A DNA stretch of 64,000 bases from Alphaproteobacteria bacterium (GTDB lineage Bacteria; Pseudomonadota; Alphaproteobacteria; CAAGCB01; CAG-977), in NCBI GenBank assembly GCA_900768845.1, contig CAAGEK010000035.1, forward strand, positions 1 through 64,000, written 5' to 3'. The first letter of the stretch is position 1. The number at the start of each line of letters is the position of its first letter. The position numbers and the translations under genes were made by a program. Positions 52,137 to 60,939 of the stretch are shown piece after piece. The notes under the pieces were generated by a model. It saw only the letters and a program-made list of their open reading frames with translations, did no database searches and had not been told where the DNA came from.

Positions 52137-54026
52137 TTATTCCTCTTCAATGTCTTGCGTTAATGCACTGAACGCCTTTTTAGCGGCGTCTTCATTGACG
52201 GACAGGTTGAATTCTTCTCCGAACGCCGTCAAAAGGGCGTCCATCCGTTCGGCGGCTTTTTCCTCTTCCGCCTGTTTGCGAGCCAGTGCGGCGTCTAAAA
52301 TGCGTTTGGAAGGGTCGGCCGGTTTCACGGATACGGCTCTGGCAACAATGTACCCGTTCGGTGCGGAAGTGCTGATGATTTCGTTCAGAGGGCGGTTGAA
52401 CAGCGCAAACATCGCGTTTGAAGGCAACATCGGTTTGCGGCGCGTCAAATCGGGAATCCGTTCGTATTCCGCTCCGTTCTTTTTGGCTATTTCACGCGGT
52501 TTTCCGCCTTTTTCCAAACCGGCTTCAATCGCTTTGACCAATTCTTTGGCTTTTTGTTTCTGCTTTGCTTGCGTCCACGCCGCTTTGACTTCCGGCAAAG
52601 CCTTGTCATAAGGTTTTAATGCCGGTTCGGTGACGTCGTCGATGCGCAGGACAAAAAAGCCCGAACCGTCTTCGGTCATCGGTGAATCCCGTCCTTGTTC
52701 ATACATAAAGGCAACCGAAGCCATCGTTTGGGACAGATCCGTTTTTTTACCGTTTTCATCAATCCCAGCGGCATCGACACGCGTATAGACCTTGACGGGA
52801 AAACCTGCGGATGCGGCGACGTCTTCCAGCTTTTCCCCCGCGCCGATACGGTCGTCCAAATTTTTCGACAACTCGGTCAAACGGTCGAAAGCCTGAGCGT
52901 TTTTGATTTTTTCCGCCAATTCTTTTTTGACTTCGGCGAATTTGCGCTCGACTTTGGGCGTAATTTTGTTGACGCGTAAAATCTGCCATCCGAAAGTCGT
53001 TTCGACGGGGCCTATGATTTGGCCTTTTTTTGCGGCGAAAACGGCTTCGCTCCAATCGGCGGTCGCCGTAGAGGGGGTGACGTCGCCCAATCGGGTCATA
53101 TCGTGCGTCTGTCCGGCTTCCTTCAACGCCACGTCAAAGAAATCCCCGCCTTTTTTCAATGCGGCGAAAGCTTTGTCGGCGGCTTCTTTCGTTTCAAACA
53201 ACATCTGATCGACGTCGCGGACTTCTTCAACCGTGTACGCGCTCTTTTCGCGTTCATACATATCACGCAATTGAGCATCCGTGACGTTGATTTGGTTTTT
53301 GACGTCGTCCAACGACAGCGTCATTACCGTAAAAGTCCGGTATTCGGGAGCAATCAGGTTTTCGGAAATTTCCCCGTATGTTTTTTCCAGTTCGGCTTTG
53401 GACGGTTTTTCTTTGATTTTCAACTTTTCGGGAGCGATTTTGAAAACGTCGACGGCGCGTTCTTCGGCTTGCAGCCTGAAAGCGTTGTCGGCCAACAGCT
53501 TGGGCACGACGACGGGAGCCGTGACGGCTCGGGCAATCTGGGCGTATTTCATGTCCAGAAAAGTGTCGTCGACGAATGTTTTTTCCGATTGAGCCGTGTT
53601 TTTCAGAAATTCGTTGAAAGCGGAACGGCTGAACGTTCCGTCCAATCCCGCGAACATCGGTTGGGAGGTGATCGATTCGCGGACGGCTTCTTCGGGAACG
53701 GCCATATCCAGACTTTCAGCCGCTTCCTTCATGGTTGCGCGGGAGCCGGCTTCGCGCAGGGTTGCCGTCATCATTCCGCGTTCCACCGCGTCTTTGACGG
53801 TAAAAGCCCCGCCCGTCATCCGGCTGAGCGAATCAACGTTGCGTTTGAATTTGTCCTGCAACTCGCGTGTCGAGATTTTGGTATTGCCGACGGAAACGAC
53901 GGTTTCATTATCGCCGGACAAGCCCGATGCGCCGACGCCGAACAAAGTCATGAAGCTTAACGCCGTCAAAATCAAAATCCCTTTGACGAACCAACTGTCT
54001 TTTTGATCTCGGAAAAATTTTAACAT
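52137..54026 (-). CDS. ppiD: PpiD/SurA-type periplasmic peptidyl-prolyl isomerase
   Basis: A membrane-anchored chaperone for outer-membrane and periplasmic proteins. The 629-residue protein has an N-terminal cytoplasmic stub and helix (WFVKGILILTALSFMTLFGV), a SurA_N-like helical region (VGNTKISTRELQDKFKRNVD), and a PPIC/parvulin domain at about residues 260-365 (VRDVDQMLFETKEAADKAFA, FFDVALKEAG, GPVETTFGWQILRV). A second parvulin-like region is less clear. The position upstream of the divergent tpiA is common in alphaproteobacteria. Confidence 0.92.
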   Translation of the reverse strand: MLKFFRDQKDSWFVKGILILTALSFMTLFGVGASGLSGDNETVVSVGNTKISTRELQDKFKRNVDSLSRMTGGAFTVKDAVERGMMTATLREAGSRATMKEAAESLDMAVPEEAVRESITSQPMFAGLDGTFSRSAFNEFLKNTAQSEKTFVDDTFLDMKYAQIARAVTAPVVVPKLLADNAFRLQAEERAVDVFKIAPEKLKIKEKPSKAELEKTYGEISENLIAPEYRTFTVMTLSLDDVKNQINVTDAQLRDMYEREKSAYTVEEVRDVDQMLFETKEAADKAFAALKKGGDFFDVALKEAGQTHDMTRLGDVTPSTATADWSEAVFAAKKGQIIGPVETTFGWQILRVNKITPKVERKFAEVKKELAEKIKNAQAFDRLTELSKNLDDRIGAGEKLEDVAASAGFPVKVYTRVDAAGIDENGKKTDLSQTMASVAFMYEQGRDSPMTEDGSGFFVLRIDDVTEPALKPYDKALPEVKAAWTQAKQKQKAKELVKAIEAGLEKGGKPREIAKKNGAEYERIPDLTRRKPMLPSNAMFALFNRPLNEIISTSAPNGYIVARAVSVKPADPSKRILDAALARKQAEEEKAAERMDALLTAFGEEFNLSVNEDAAKKAFSALTQDIEEE

Positions 54027-54205
54027 AAGAAAAGACCCGTTTTTATAAAGAACCGCAAAGAATAATAAATGTCCGCCGCGGGCTTGGCAACAGACTTTTA
54101 TATAAAAAGAAGGCGGGGGGATGAAATTAAATGTTTTTTTCGCTTCGCTCCTGTGTTACACCTGTTCGTAATTTTCAAACGCTGTTTAATTGCATGGAGT
54201 GAAAA

Positions 54206-54964
54206 ATGGCTGAAAGACGTCCTTTGATTGCCGGAAACTGGAAAATGAACTGCCTGAAGGACAGCGCGGTTGCGCTGGCGTCGGGCATCGCCGAAAAATA
54301 TGCCGCCGCAAAAGATCCGAAATGCGACGTTCTGGTTTGCCCGCCCGCAATTTTGATTCCCGCCGTTGTCGACGCCGTCAAGGGGCGCATTTCCGTGGGG
54401 GCGCAGGATTGCCACGCCGCCGAATCGGGAGCCCATACGGGTGACACGTCCGTCGGTATGATTTCCGACGCCGGTTGCGATTATGTTATCGTCGGCCATT
54501 CCGAACGCCGTACGGATCATCATGAAACGGACGCAGAAATCAAGGCGAAAGCCGCCGCGGCTATTGAAAAAGGTCTGAAAGTCATCATTTGTATCGGGGA
54601 AACGGAGGCCGAACGCGACGCCGGCAGGACGATTGACGTTTGCCGCACCCAGATTCAGGGATCCGTTCCCGAAACGGCGACCGCCGGAAACACGGTTATC
54701 GCGTACGAACCCGTTTGGGCGATCGGTACGGGGCGCACGCCGACGGCCAAGGACGTTGAAGACGTTCACGCGGCCATTCGCGCCGAAATCGCCGCCAAGC
54801 TCGATCAGAAAGAAGCGGACGGAATGCGTTTGCTGTACGGCGGTTCCGTCAAACCGTCCAATGCCGTCGAATTGATGGCTTTACCCGACGTTGACGGCGC
54901 ACTGGTCGGCGGGGCAAGCTTGAAAGTCGCGGATTTCTGGGCGATTATCGAAGCGGATATCTGA
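54206..54964 (+). CDS. tpiA: Triosephosphate isomerase
   Basis: Interconverts DHAP and glyceraldehyde 3-phosphate. The 252-residue barrel has GNWKMN (catalytic Lys), VGHSERR (His electrophile), AYEPVWAIGTG (Glu base, loop 6) and LYGGSVKP. It heads the plus-strand run tpiA-secG-kdsA-eno. Confidence 0.97.
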   Translation: MAERRPLIAGNWKMNCLKDSAVALASGIAEKYAAAKDPKCDVLVCPPAILIPAVVDAVKGRISVGAQDCHAAESGAHTGDTSVGMISDAGCDYVIVGHSERRTDHHETDAEIKAKAAAAIEKGLKVIICIGETEAERDAGRTIDVCRTQIQGSVPETATAGNTVIAYEPVWAIGTGRTPTAKDVEDVHAAIRAEIAAKLDQKEADGMRLLYGGSVKPSNAVELMALPDVDGALVGGASLKVADFWAIIEADI

Positions 54965-54999
54965 ACTGTTCCCCCCTTGGTGTAAAGAGGTTTGATCTT

Positions 55000-55326
55000 A
55001 TGCATACGATTGTTTTAACAATTCACGTCATTTTGGCGATTTGTCTGGTCGGCGTCATTTTGATGCAACGTTCCGAAGGCGGTGCGCTTGGCGGTTTGGG
55101 CGGCGGCAGTATGAACAGCTTTATGACGGGGCGTTCCGTCGGTAACGTTCTGACCCGGGCGACGGCGATTCTGGCGACCTGTTTCATGATCACCAGCCTG
55201 ACACTGGCGATTATGAGCAAGGGCGAAGCGGCCAAAACGCAGAAGTCCTTTTTGGATCGGCCGGCCGTGACGCAAACGCAGGATGCGGCTCCCGAAGTTC
55301 CCGCCGTTCCCGTTTCATCGAAATAA
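55000..55326 (+). CDS. secG: Preprotein translocase subunit SecG
   Basis: The 108-residue protein has two membrane helices flanking the conserved MQRSEGGALGGLGGGSMNSFMT loop... (key residues at positions 23-42), and a Pro/Ala-rich tail. It helps SecYEG translocation. It lies 35 bases after tpiA and is followed by a terminator, unlike the usual secG-pyrG-kdsA continuity. Confidence 0.95.
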   Translation: MHTIVLTIHVILAICLVGVILMQRSEGGALGGLGGGSMNSFMTGRSVGNVLTRATAILATCFMITSLTLAIMSKGEAAKTQKSFLDRPAVTQTQDAAPEVPAVPVSSK

Positions 55327-55337
55327 AGCGTTGTTAT

Positions 55338-55366
55338 GAAGGAGGCTTTCGGGTCTCCTTCTTTTT
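55338..55366 (+). terminator. Terminator or attenuator between secG and kdsA
   Basis: GAAGGAG, loop of 10, CTCCTTC followed by TTTTT. It sits exactly where pyrG would lie in the common alphaproteobacterial order. Confidence 0.75.
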
Positions 55367-55386
55367 ATCAAAAAAAGGAAAACATT

Positions 55387-56220
55387 ATGACCGAAGTACG
55401 TCATCTGCATATCGGCAACGTCACGGCCGGCAACGATTTGCCTTTTATTTTGCTGGGCGGCCCCTGCCAGATTGAAACGAAAAGCCACGCTGTCGAATTG
55501 GCGGGGAAAATCAATGAAATCGCCAAAGAGTTGGACATTCCCTATATTTTCAAAGCCTCGTTCGACAAAGCCAACCGCACGTCGATCAACGGCGCCCGCG
55601 GTATCGGTTTGGAAAAGGCTTTGGACGTTTTTTGCGAAATCAAAAAGCTGTACGGATGCCCCGTCGTGACGGACGTTCACGAACCTTTCCAGTGTGCGGA
55701 AGTCGCTCCCGTCGTTGATGTTTTGCAAATTCCCGCGTTTTTGTGCCGCCAAACCGATTTGGTCGTCGCCGCGGCGAAAACGGGAAAGACTTTGAATATT
55801 AAAAAAGGCCAGTTCCTTGCGCCGTGGGATATGAAAAACGTTGTGGCCAAATCCGATCAGGCCGGCAATCCCAATGTGATGGTGACGGAACGCGGAGCAT
55901 CGTTCGGGTACAATACTTTGGTCGTTGATATGCGTTCGTTGCCGATTATGGCCGGACAAACGGGGTGTCCCGTCATTATGGATGCGACCCATGCGGTTCA
56001 ACAACCCGGCGGACAGGGGACAAGCACGGGCGGCCAGCGCGAGTTCGCTCCGGTTTTGGCGCGTGCGGCCGTCGCCGTCGGCGTGGCGGGCGTGTTTATC
56101 GAAACGCATGAAAACCCCGATAAATCCCCGAGCGACGGGCCGAATATGATTCCTCTGGCTGACTTAAAGGATGTATTGTCATCTCTGAAATCCATAGATA
56201 AACTGGTGAAAAATTATTAA
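55387..56220 (+). CDS. kdsA: 3-deoxy-8-phosphooctulonate synthase
   Basis: Condenses PEP with arabinose 5-phosphate to make KDO-8-P for lipopolysaccharide. The 277-residue barrel has LLGGPCQIET, FKASFDKANRTS, DVHEPFQCAEVAPVVDVLQIPAFLCRQTDL-type segments and THAVQQPGG. ATG at 55387 follows AAGGAAAA; an earlier in-frame ATG lies inside the terminator hairpin. eno follows after 11 bases. Confidence 0.97.
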   Translation: MTEVRHLHIGNVTAGNDLPFILLGGPCQIETKSHAVELAGKINEIAKELDIPYIFKASFDKANRTSINGARGIGLEKALDVFCEIKKLYGCPVVTDVHEPFQCAEVAPVVDVLQIPAFLCRQTDLVVAAAKTGKTLNIKKGQFLAPWDMKNVVAKSDQAGNPNVMVTERGASFGYNTLVVDMRSLPIMAGQTGCPVIMDATHAVQQPGGQGTSTGGQREFAPVLARAAVAVGVAGVFIETHENPDKSPSDGPNMIPLADLKDVLSSLKSIDKLVKNY

Positions 56221-56231
56221 GGAGAAAGCCT

Positions 56232-57554
56232 ATGTCCGAGATTATCGATATTCATGCCCGTGAAATTCTGGATTCCAGAGGGACGCCGACCGTCGAAGTT
56301 GACGTTTTGCTGGAATCGGGCGTTTTAGGGCGCGCCGCCGTTCCTTCGGGAGCGTCGACGGGTGTTCACGAAGCCGTCGAACTGCGCGACGGGGATAAAA
56401 GCCGTTATAACGGCAAGGGCGTTCAAAAGGCCGTTGAAGCCGTGAACGACGTTTTGGCCGAAGAATTGTGCGGTTATGAATCTTCGGAACAAATCGAAAT
56501 CGATCGCGCAATGATCGATTTGGACGGTACGCCGAACAAGGCCAAATTCGGAGCGAATGCGATTTTGGGCGTTTCTCTGGCTGTGGCAAAAGCGTCGGCC
56601 GAAGAACTCGGCTTGCCTTTATACCGTTATATCGGCGGAACGATGGCGCACATCCTGCCTGTTCCGATGATGAACATTTTGAACGGGGGCAAACACGCGG
56701 ACAATCCGATTGACGTTCAGGAATTTATGATTATGCCCGTTTCCGCTCCGTCGATCGCCGAAGCCGTCCGTATGGGAGCCGAAGTCTTTCAGGCGTTGAA
56801 GTCCAACTTGAAACAGGCGGGGTTGAACACGAATGTCGGTGACGAAGGCGGATTTGCCCCGAATCTGAAAAGCGCGGACGAAGCGTTGTCTTATATTATG
56901 AAGGCTGTCGAAACGGCGGGCTATGTCCCCGGCGACGACATTGTTTTCGCGATCGACGCGGCGTCTTCCGAATTTTATAAAGACGGCAAGTACGTTTTGG
57001 AAGGCGAGGGCAAGAAGTTCAATTCTTCGGGCATTGTCCAATATTATGAAGACTTGGTGGCCAAATACCCGATCAAGTCGATTGAAGACGGATGCGCGGA
57101 AGACGATTGGGAAGGCTGGGATTTGCTGACGGCGACTTTGGGACGTAAAATCCAGCTGGTCGGCGACGACTTGTTTGTGACGAACACGGCTCGTCTGGCG
57201 GAAGGGATTGAAAAAGACGTTGCCAATTCGATTTTGGTCAAGGTCAATCAGATTGGTTCCCTGACGGAAACGCTGGAAGCCGTCGATATGGCGCACCGTG
57301 CCGGTTATACGGCCGTTTTGTCGCACCGTTCGGGCGAAACCGAAGATACGACGATCGCCGATATCGCCGTGGCGACGGGATGCGGACAGATTAAAACGGG
57401 GTCGATGTCGCGTTCGGATCGTTTGGCAAAGTACAACCAGTTGATCCGCATTGAAGAAGAGTTGGGCGATACGGCCAAATATGCGGGGCGTTCGATTTTC
57501 GCCGGACGGTGCGGTTGTACCGGCGGGCATTGTTCCTGCGGTTGTCATAAATAA
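56232..57554 (+). CDS. eno: Enolase with a Cys/His-rich C-terminal extension
   Basis: Interconverts 2-phosphoglycerate and PEP. The 440-residue protein has IHAREILDSRGTPTVEVDV-type start, NVGDEGGFAPN, the metal Asp in FAIDAASSEF and DGCAEDDW, and VLSHRSGETEDTTIADIAVA. After the normal end (YAGRSIFAG) come about 15 extra residues with Cys427, Cys429, His433, Cys434, Cys436, Cys438 and His439. This looks like a small metal-binding tail and is not part of typical enolases. Confidence 0.97.
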   Translation: MSEIIDIHAREILDSRGTPTVEVDVLLESGVLGRAAVPSGASTGVHEAVELRDGDKSRYNGKGVQKAVEAVNDVLAEELCGYESSEQIEIDRAMIDLDGTPNKAKFGANAILGVSLAVAKASAEELGLPLYRYIGGTMAHILPVPMMNILNGGKHADNPIDVQEFMIMPVSAPSIAEAVRMGAEVFQALKSNLKQAGLNTNVGDEGGFAPNLKSADEALSYIMKAVETAGYVPGDDIVFAIDAASSEFYKDGKYVLEGEGKKFNSSGIVQYYEDLVAKYPIKSIEDGCAEDDWEGWDLLTATLGRKIQLVGDDLFVTNTARLAEGIEKDVANSILVKVNQIGSLTETLEAVDMAHRAGYTAVLSHRSGETEDTTIADIAVATGCGQIKTGSMSRSDRLAKYNQLIRIEEELGDTAKYAGRSIFAGRCGCTGGHCSCGCHK

Positions 57555-57570
57555 TCCCGACTTTGTCCTG

Positions 57571-57607
57571 AAAGGGAGGAAAAGCGGATTTTCCTCCCTT
57601 TTTTTAT
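57571..57607 (+). terminator. eno terminator
   Basis: AAAGGGAGGAAAA, loop GCGGA, TTTTCCTCCCTTTTTTT, 16 bases after the eno stop. Confidence 0.93.
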
Positions 57608-57668
57608 TGAAAAAAAAGCGTAAACGGGCGACTGTATCGACCACAGCCGTTTTTATTCGGGGAAACAA

Positions 57669-57983
57669 ATGCGTTTGGGATTGGAAATACGCCGTCGTTT
57701 CAGACACGTTTTGTCGCCTTTGTTCTGGTTGATCCTGACATTTTATTTCGGGTATCACGCCGTGAACGGAGAGCGCGGCTTGCGCCGTTTGTTTGAATTG
57801 AAACAGGAAATCACGGTCGCATCTCAGGTCGGCGAAGAAATATCCGCCCGCCGCTCCGAAATGGAATTGAGAGTGCGCCAGCTTTCCCCTGACAGCATTG
57901 ATATGGATATGCTTGACGAATCAGCCCGCAGTCTGTTGAACATGGGGACGGACGGCGATTATGTCATTTTTGATACGGAATAA
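57669..57983 (+). CDS. ftsB: FtsB/DivIC-type septum formation protein
   Basis: The 104-residue bitopic protein has one membrane helix (about residues 17-33) followed by a coiled coil (LRRLFELKQEITVASQVGEEI) and a short C-terminal domain with LDESARSLLNM. In E. coli FtsB joins FtsL and FtsQ at the division site. The place directly after eno is typical of alphaproteobacteria, where pdhA usually comes next; here a terminator and lpd follow. Confidence 0.86.
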   Translation: MRLGLEIRRRFRHVLSPLFWLILTFYFGYHAVNGERGLRRLFELKQEITVASQVGEEISARRSEMELRVRQLSPDSIDMDMLDESARSLLNMGTDGDYVIFDTE

Positions 57984-57996
57984 AGTTTTATCGCAT

Positions 57997-58030
57997 AAAG
58001 GCCGTATGGTTTTCGGCCTTTTCTTTTTTT
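57997..58030 (+). terminator. ftsB terminator
   Basis: AAAGGCCG, loop of 9, CGGCCTTTTCTTTTTTT between ftsB and lpd. Confidence 0.85.
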
Positions 58031-58070
58031 ATGCTGTATGAAAATAAAGCGTAAATTAAGGAGAAGGGCA

Positions 58071-59477
58071 ATGGAATATTCGGCGGATTTGGCTGTTATC
58101 GGCGCAGGGCCGGCAGGGTATGCCGCGGCTTTGCGGGCAAGCCGGCTGAACATGAAAGTTATTTTGGTTGAAAAAGCGAAAGAGGGCGGCACCTGCCTGA
58201 ACTGGGGATGCATTCCCGCAAAATCGTTGCTGTATTCGGCCGCGCTGTTGATAAAAATGAAAAACGCGGCACGGTTCGGTTTGAACGCGGAAAAAGTTTT
58301 TCCCGATTTCAATGCGGTTATTCAACGCTCCCGCGCTTGCGCCGACAGGTTGGGGGGCGGCGTCGCGCTTTTGCTGAAAAACAGGGGGGTACACGTCATT
58401 CGCGGCGAAGCGTTTTTTCAAAATCCGTCGGTTTTGGAAGTTCGGAATCCCGCCGGAGAAACGACGGACAGGATTACGGCCGCCAATGTGTTGATTGCAA
58501 CCGGAGCGCATCCTAAAATTCTGTCCGATACGGATGTGAACGGAAAAACGATATGGACGTCCTCTCACGCTTTGATGCCGGAAAAACAGCCTGCCAGCCT
58601 GATTATTCTGGGCGGAGGGGCGATCGGAATGGAAATGGCGTCCTTTTATGCGGCGATGGGGACGAAAGTCACGGTTTTGGAAGGCTTTGAACGCGTTTTG
58701 CCCGCCGAAGACCCCGAAATATCCGAAGCGGTCAGGAAATCATATACGCGTCGGGGCGTCGCCGTCCGTTGCGGCGTGAAAATCCTGTCCGTCAAGGATG
58801 TCGACGGGGAACAGGCCTGTGTCGTTTATGAAAAAGACGGTATTCGGGAAACAATGTCGGCGGACGTCGTGCTGACGGCGTTGGGGGTTGCTCCGAATAC
58901 GCGGGGGATCGGATTGGAAAACACGGCGGTTCAAGTGTCGGAACGCGGAGGGATTGTCACGGACGGGCGCGGTCGCACTGACGAACCGTCCGTTTTCGCC
59001 GCGGGAGATGTGACCGCCCCTCCGTTTTTGGCGCATAAGGCTTTACGTCAGGGGGTGCTGGCGGTCGAATGTATGGCGCGCAGGGATTCTCTGCCTCCGT
59101 TGGACGAAACGCCGATGCCTGCGTGTACTTTTTGTTTTCCGCAGGTCGCTTCCGTAGGGATGACCGAAGAGAAAGCCCTGCAAAACGGATGGTCGCCTTC
59201 CGTCGGGCGTTTCCCGCTGATCGGCAACGGAAAATCCGTCGTCATGGGGGATACCGAAGGCTTTGTCAAAGTCGTGTCCGATACGAAAACGGGCAAGATT
59301 TTGGGCGCGCACATGGTCGGCGAAGGCGTTTGCGAGCTGATTGGCGCATTTTCGGAAGCGATTGCCGCCGATTTGACCGTTTCCCAAATGAAAGGGACGG
59401 TGTTTCCCCATCCGACGCAATCGGAAATGCTTGAAGAAGCGATTTTGGCAACGCGGGGGGAGGCTTTGCACATATGA
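58071..59477 (+). CDS. lpd: Dihydrolipoamide dehydrogenase
   Basis: The E3 flavoprotein of 2-oxoacid dehydrogenase or glycine cleavage complexes. The 468-residue protein has the FAD motif VIGAGPAGYAAALRA, the redox disulfide GGTCLNWGCIPAKSLL, an NAD motif ILGGGAIGMEMASFYAAMG and the C-terminal HPTQSEMLEEA with the active-site His/Glu. The ATG at 58071 follows AAGGAGAAGG. It overlaps lipA by 4 bases. No E1 or E2 genes are in the window. Confidence 0.95.
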   Translation: MEYSADLAVIGAGPAGYAAALRASRLNMKVILVEKAKEGGTCLNWGCIPAKSLLYSAALLIKMKNAARFGLNAEKVFPDFNAVIQRSRACADRLGGGVALLLKNRGVHVIRGEAFFQNPSVLEVRNPAGETTDRITAANVLIATGAHPKILSDTDVNGKTIWTSSHALMPEKQPASLIILGGGAIGMEMASFYAAMGTKVTVLEGFERVLPAEDPEISEAVRKSYTRRGVAVRCGVKILSVKDVDGEQACVVYEKDGIRETMSADVVLTALGVAPNTRGIGLENTAVQVSERGGIVTDGRGRTDEPSVFAAGDVTAPPFLAHKALRQGVLAVECMARRDSLPPLDETPMPACTFCFPQVASVGMTEEKALQNGWSPSVGRFPLIGNGKSVVMGDTEGFVKVVSDTKTGKILGAHMVGEGVCELIGAFSEAIAADLTVSQMKGTVFPHPTQSEMLEEAILATRGEALHI

Positions 59478-60346
59478 GCGGCAAACCGGATTTTCAAACG
59501 CTCAAACCCGACTGGCTGAAAGTGACAACTCCGATGGGGAGGGAATACGCCGCTTTGAAAAAGCTGTTTGACGGGCGGAGTCTGCATACGGTGTGTCAGG
59601 CGGCGGCCTGTCCGAACAGGAATGAATGCTGGGGGGCGAAAACGGCGTCTTTTTTGATATTGGGCGGCGTTTGTACGCGCCAATGCCGTTTTTGCAATGT
59701 AACGAAGGGAAAACAGCCCGATTCCGTTTCGGAAAGCGAACCCGAAGTTTTGGCAAAAACGGTCAAGGAGTTGGGATTGAAGCACGTCGTGATCACTTCG
59801 GTGACGCGTGACGACCTGCCGGACGGCGGAGCGTTTCAGTTTCGCCGCTGTGTTCGGGCGTTGCGCAGGGAAACCCCCGAAACGGCGGTGGAGTTGCTGG
59901 TTCCCGATTTCAAAGGCAAGGCGGGAGCTTTGGAAAGCATCGCCGCCGACCCTCCCGACGTTTTCGGGCATAATGTCGAAACCGTGCCGCGCCTGTACGC
60001 TTCCGTCCGTCCGGTCGCGGATTATCAAAAGTCTTTGGAGGTTTTGAAACGCTTCGGCGAAACGGGGGCTCCCTGCGTTTTGAAATCGGGAATGATGTTG
60101 GGGCTGGGCGAGGAAAAGGCCGAGGTCGAAGCGGTGATGGACGATTTAAGACGATGCGGCGTGTCGGTTTTGACTTTGGGACAATATTTGCGCCCTTCGG
60201 AACGTCATATTCCCGTGGAACGCTGGATTACGCCGCAGGAATTTGACAGTTACGCAAAAACGGCGCGTGCAAAAGGCTTTTCCGCCGTATTCGCCGCACC
60301 GTTCGTCCGGTCTTCCTACCGTGCCGCCGAAGCCTTAGCGCGCTAA
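59474..60346 (+). CDS. lipA: Lipoyl synthase
   Basis: Radical SAM enzyme that inserts two sulfurs into protein-bound octanoate. The 290-residue protein has the auxiliary cluster motif CQAAACPNRNEC, the radical SAM motif CTRQCRFC and the C-terminal RSSYRA. It overlaps lpd by 4 bases (ATGA), a logical pairing since E3 oxidises lipoyl groups. Its stop lies in a 12-bp palindrome shared with the convergent pgpA. Confidence 0.97.
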   Translation: MSGKPDFQTLKPDWLKVTTPMGREYAALKKLFDGRSLHTVCQAAACPNRNECWGAKTASFLILGGVCTRQCRFCNVTKGKQPDSVSESEPEVLAKTVKELGLKHVVITSVTRDDLPDGGAFQFRRCVRALRRETPETAVELLVPDFKGKAGALESIAADPPDVFGHNVETVPRLYASVRPVADYQKSLEVLKRFGETGAPCVLKSGMMLGLGEEKAEVEAVMDDLRRCGVSVLTLGQYLRPSERHIPVERWITPQEFDSYAKTARAKGFSAVFAAPFVRSSYRAAEALAR

Positions 60347-60826
60347 TGCGATCCATCCGCCTTCGGGCATGAAATGCAATAAAATCAGCATGCAAATCAC
60401 CCCGTACATACCGGCGAAAACGTCATCCAGCATGACTCCCGTAGCGTTTTTCAACTTCGTATCCGCCCATCCGACGGGAAAAGGCTTTGTAATGTCGAAA
60501 ACGCGGAAAAAAGCGAAAGCGAACATATAGCTGAACGGATCAAGAGGCGTGACCAGCAGTGTGATCCACATTCCCGCGACTTCGTCAATGACAATCATCG
60601 AGGGGTCTTCCGTATGCGTTTCATCCATGACGATTTTCGCCGCCCAAACACCGGTAAAGTAGACGGCGACCGTCGCCGCCAGCAAAAACGGCCATCCGGC
60701 GAAATGCATGATCGCCCACGCGAACGGCAACGCCGCCAGCGATCCGAACGTTCCCGATGCGACGGGGGCTTTGCCCGATCCGAACCAAGTCCCCAAGATA
60801 AAAGCGGTTTTGATTTTTATTGACAT
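60335..60826 (-). CDS. pgpA: Phosphatidylglycerophosphatase A
   Basis: Dephosphorylates phosphatidylglycerol phosphate in the inner membrane. The 163-residue protein has the PgpA start GTWFGSGKAPVASGTFGSLA, the conserved acidic segment IVIDEVAGMWITLL and about four helices. It is convergent with lipA and overlaps it by 12 bases. Confidence 0.94.
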   Translation of the reverse strand: MSIKIKTAFILGTWFGSGKAPVASGTFGSLAALPFAWAIMHFAGWPFLLAATVAVYFTGVWAAKIVMDETHTEDPSMIVIDEVAGMWITLLVTPLDPFSYMFAFAFFRVFDITKPFPVGWADTKLKNATGVMLDDVFAGMYGVICMLILLHFMPEGGWIALAR

Positions 60827-60939
60827 GACGGTGCGTCCCTGCGTTAAAAAGAATGTGGTTTGATAATGAATAATGGCATATATTCCGAAAATGTGTTATA
60901 AACTTTTCCGGATTTTTTATTAAGAAAGGAATGCCGTCC

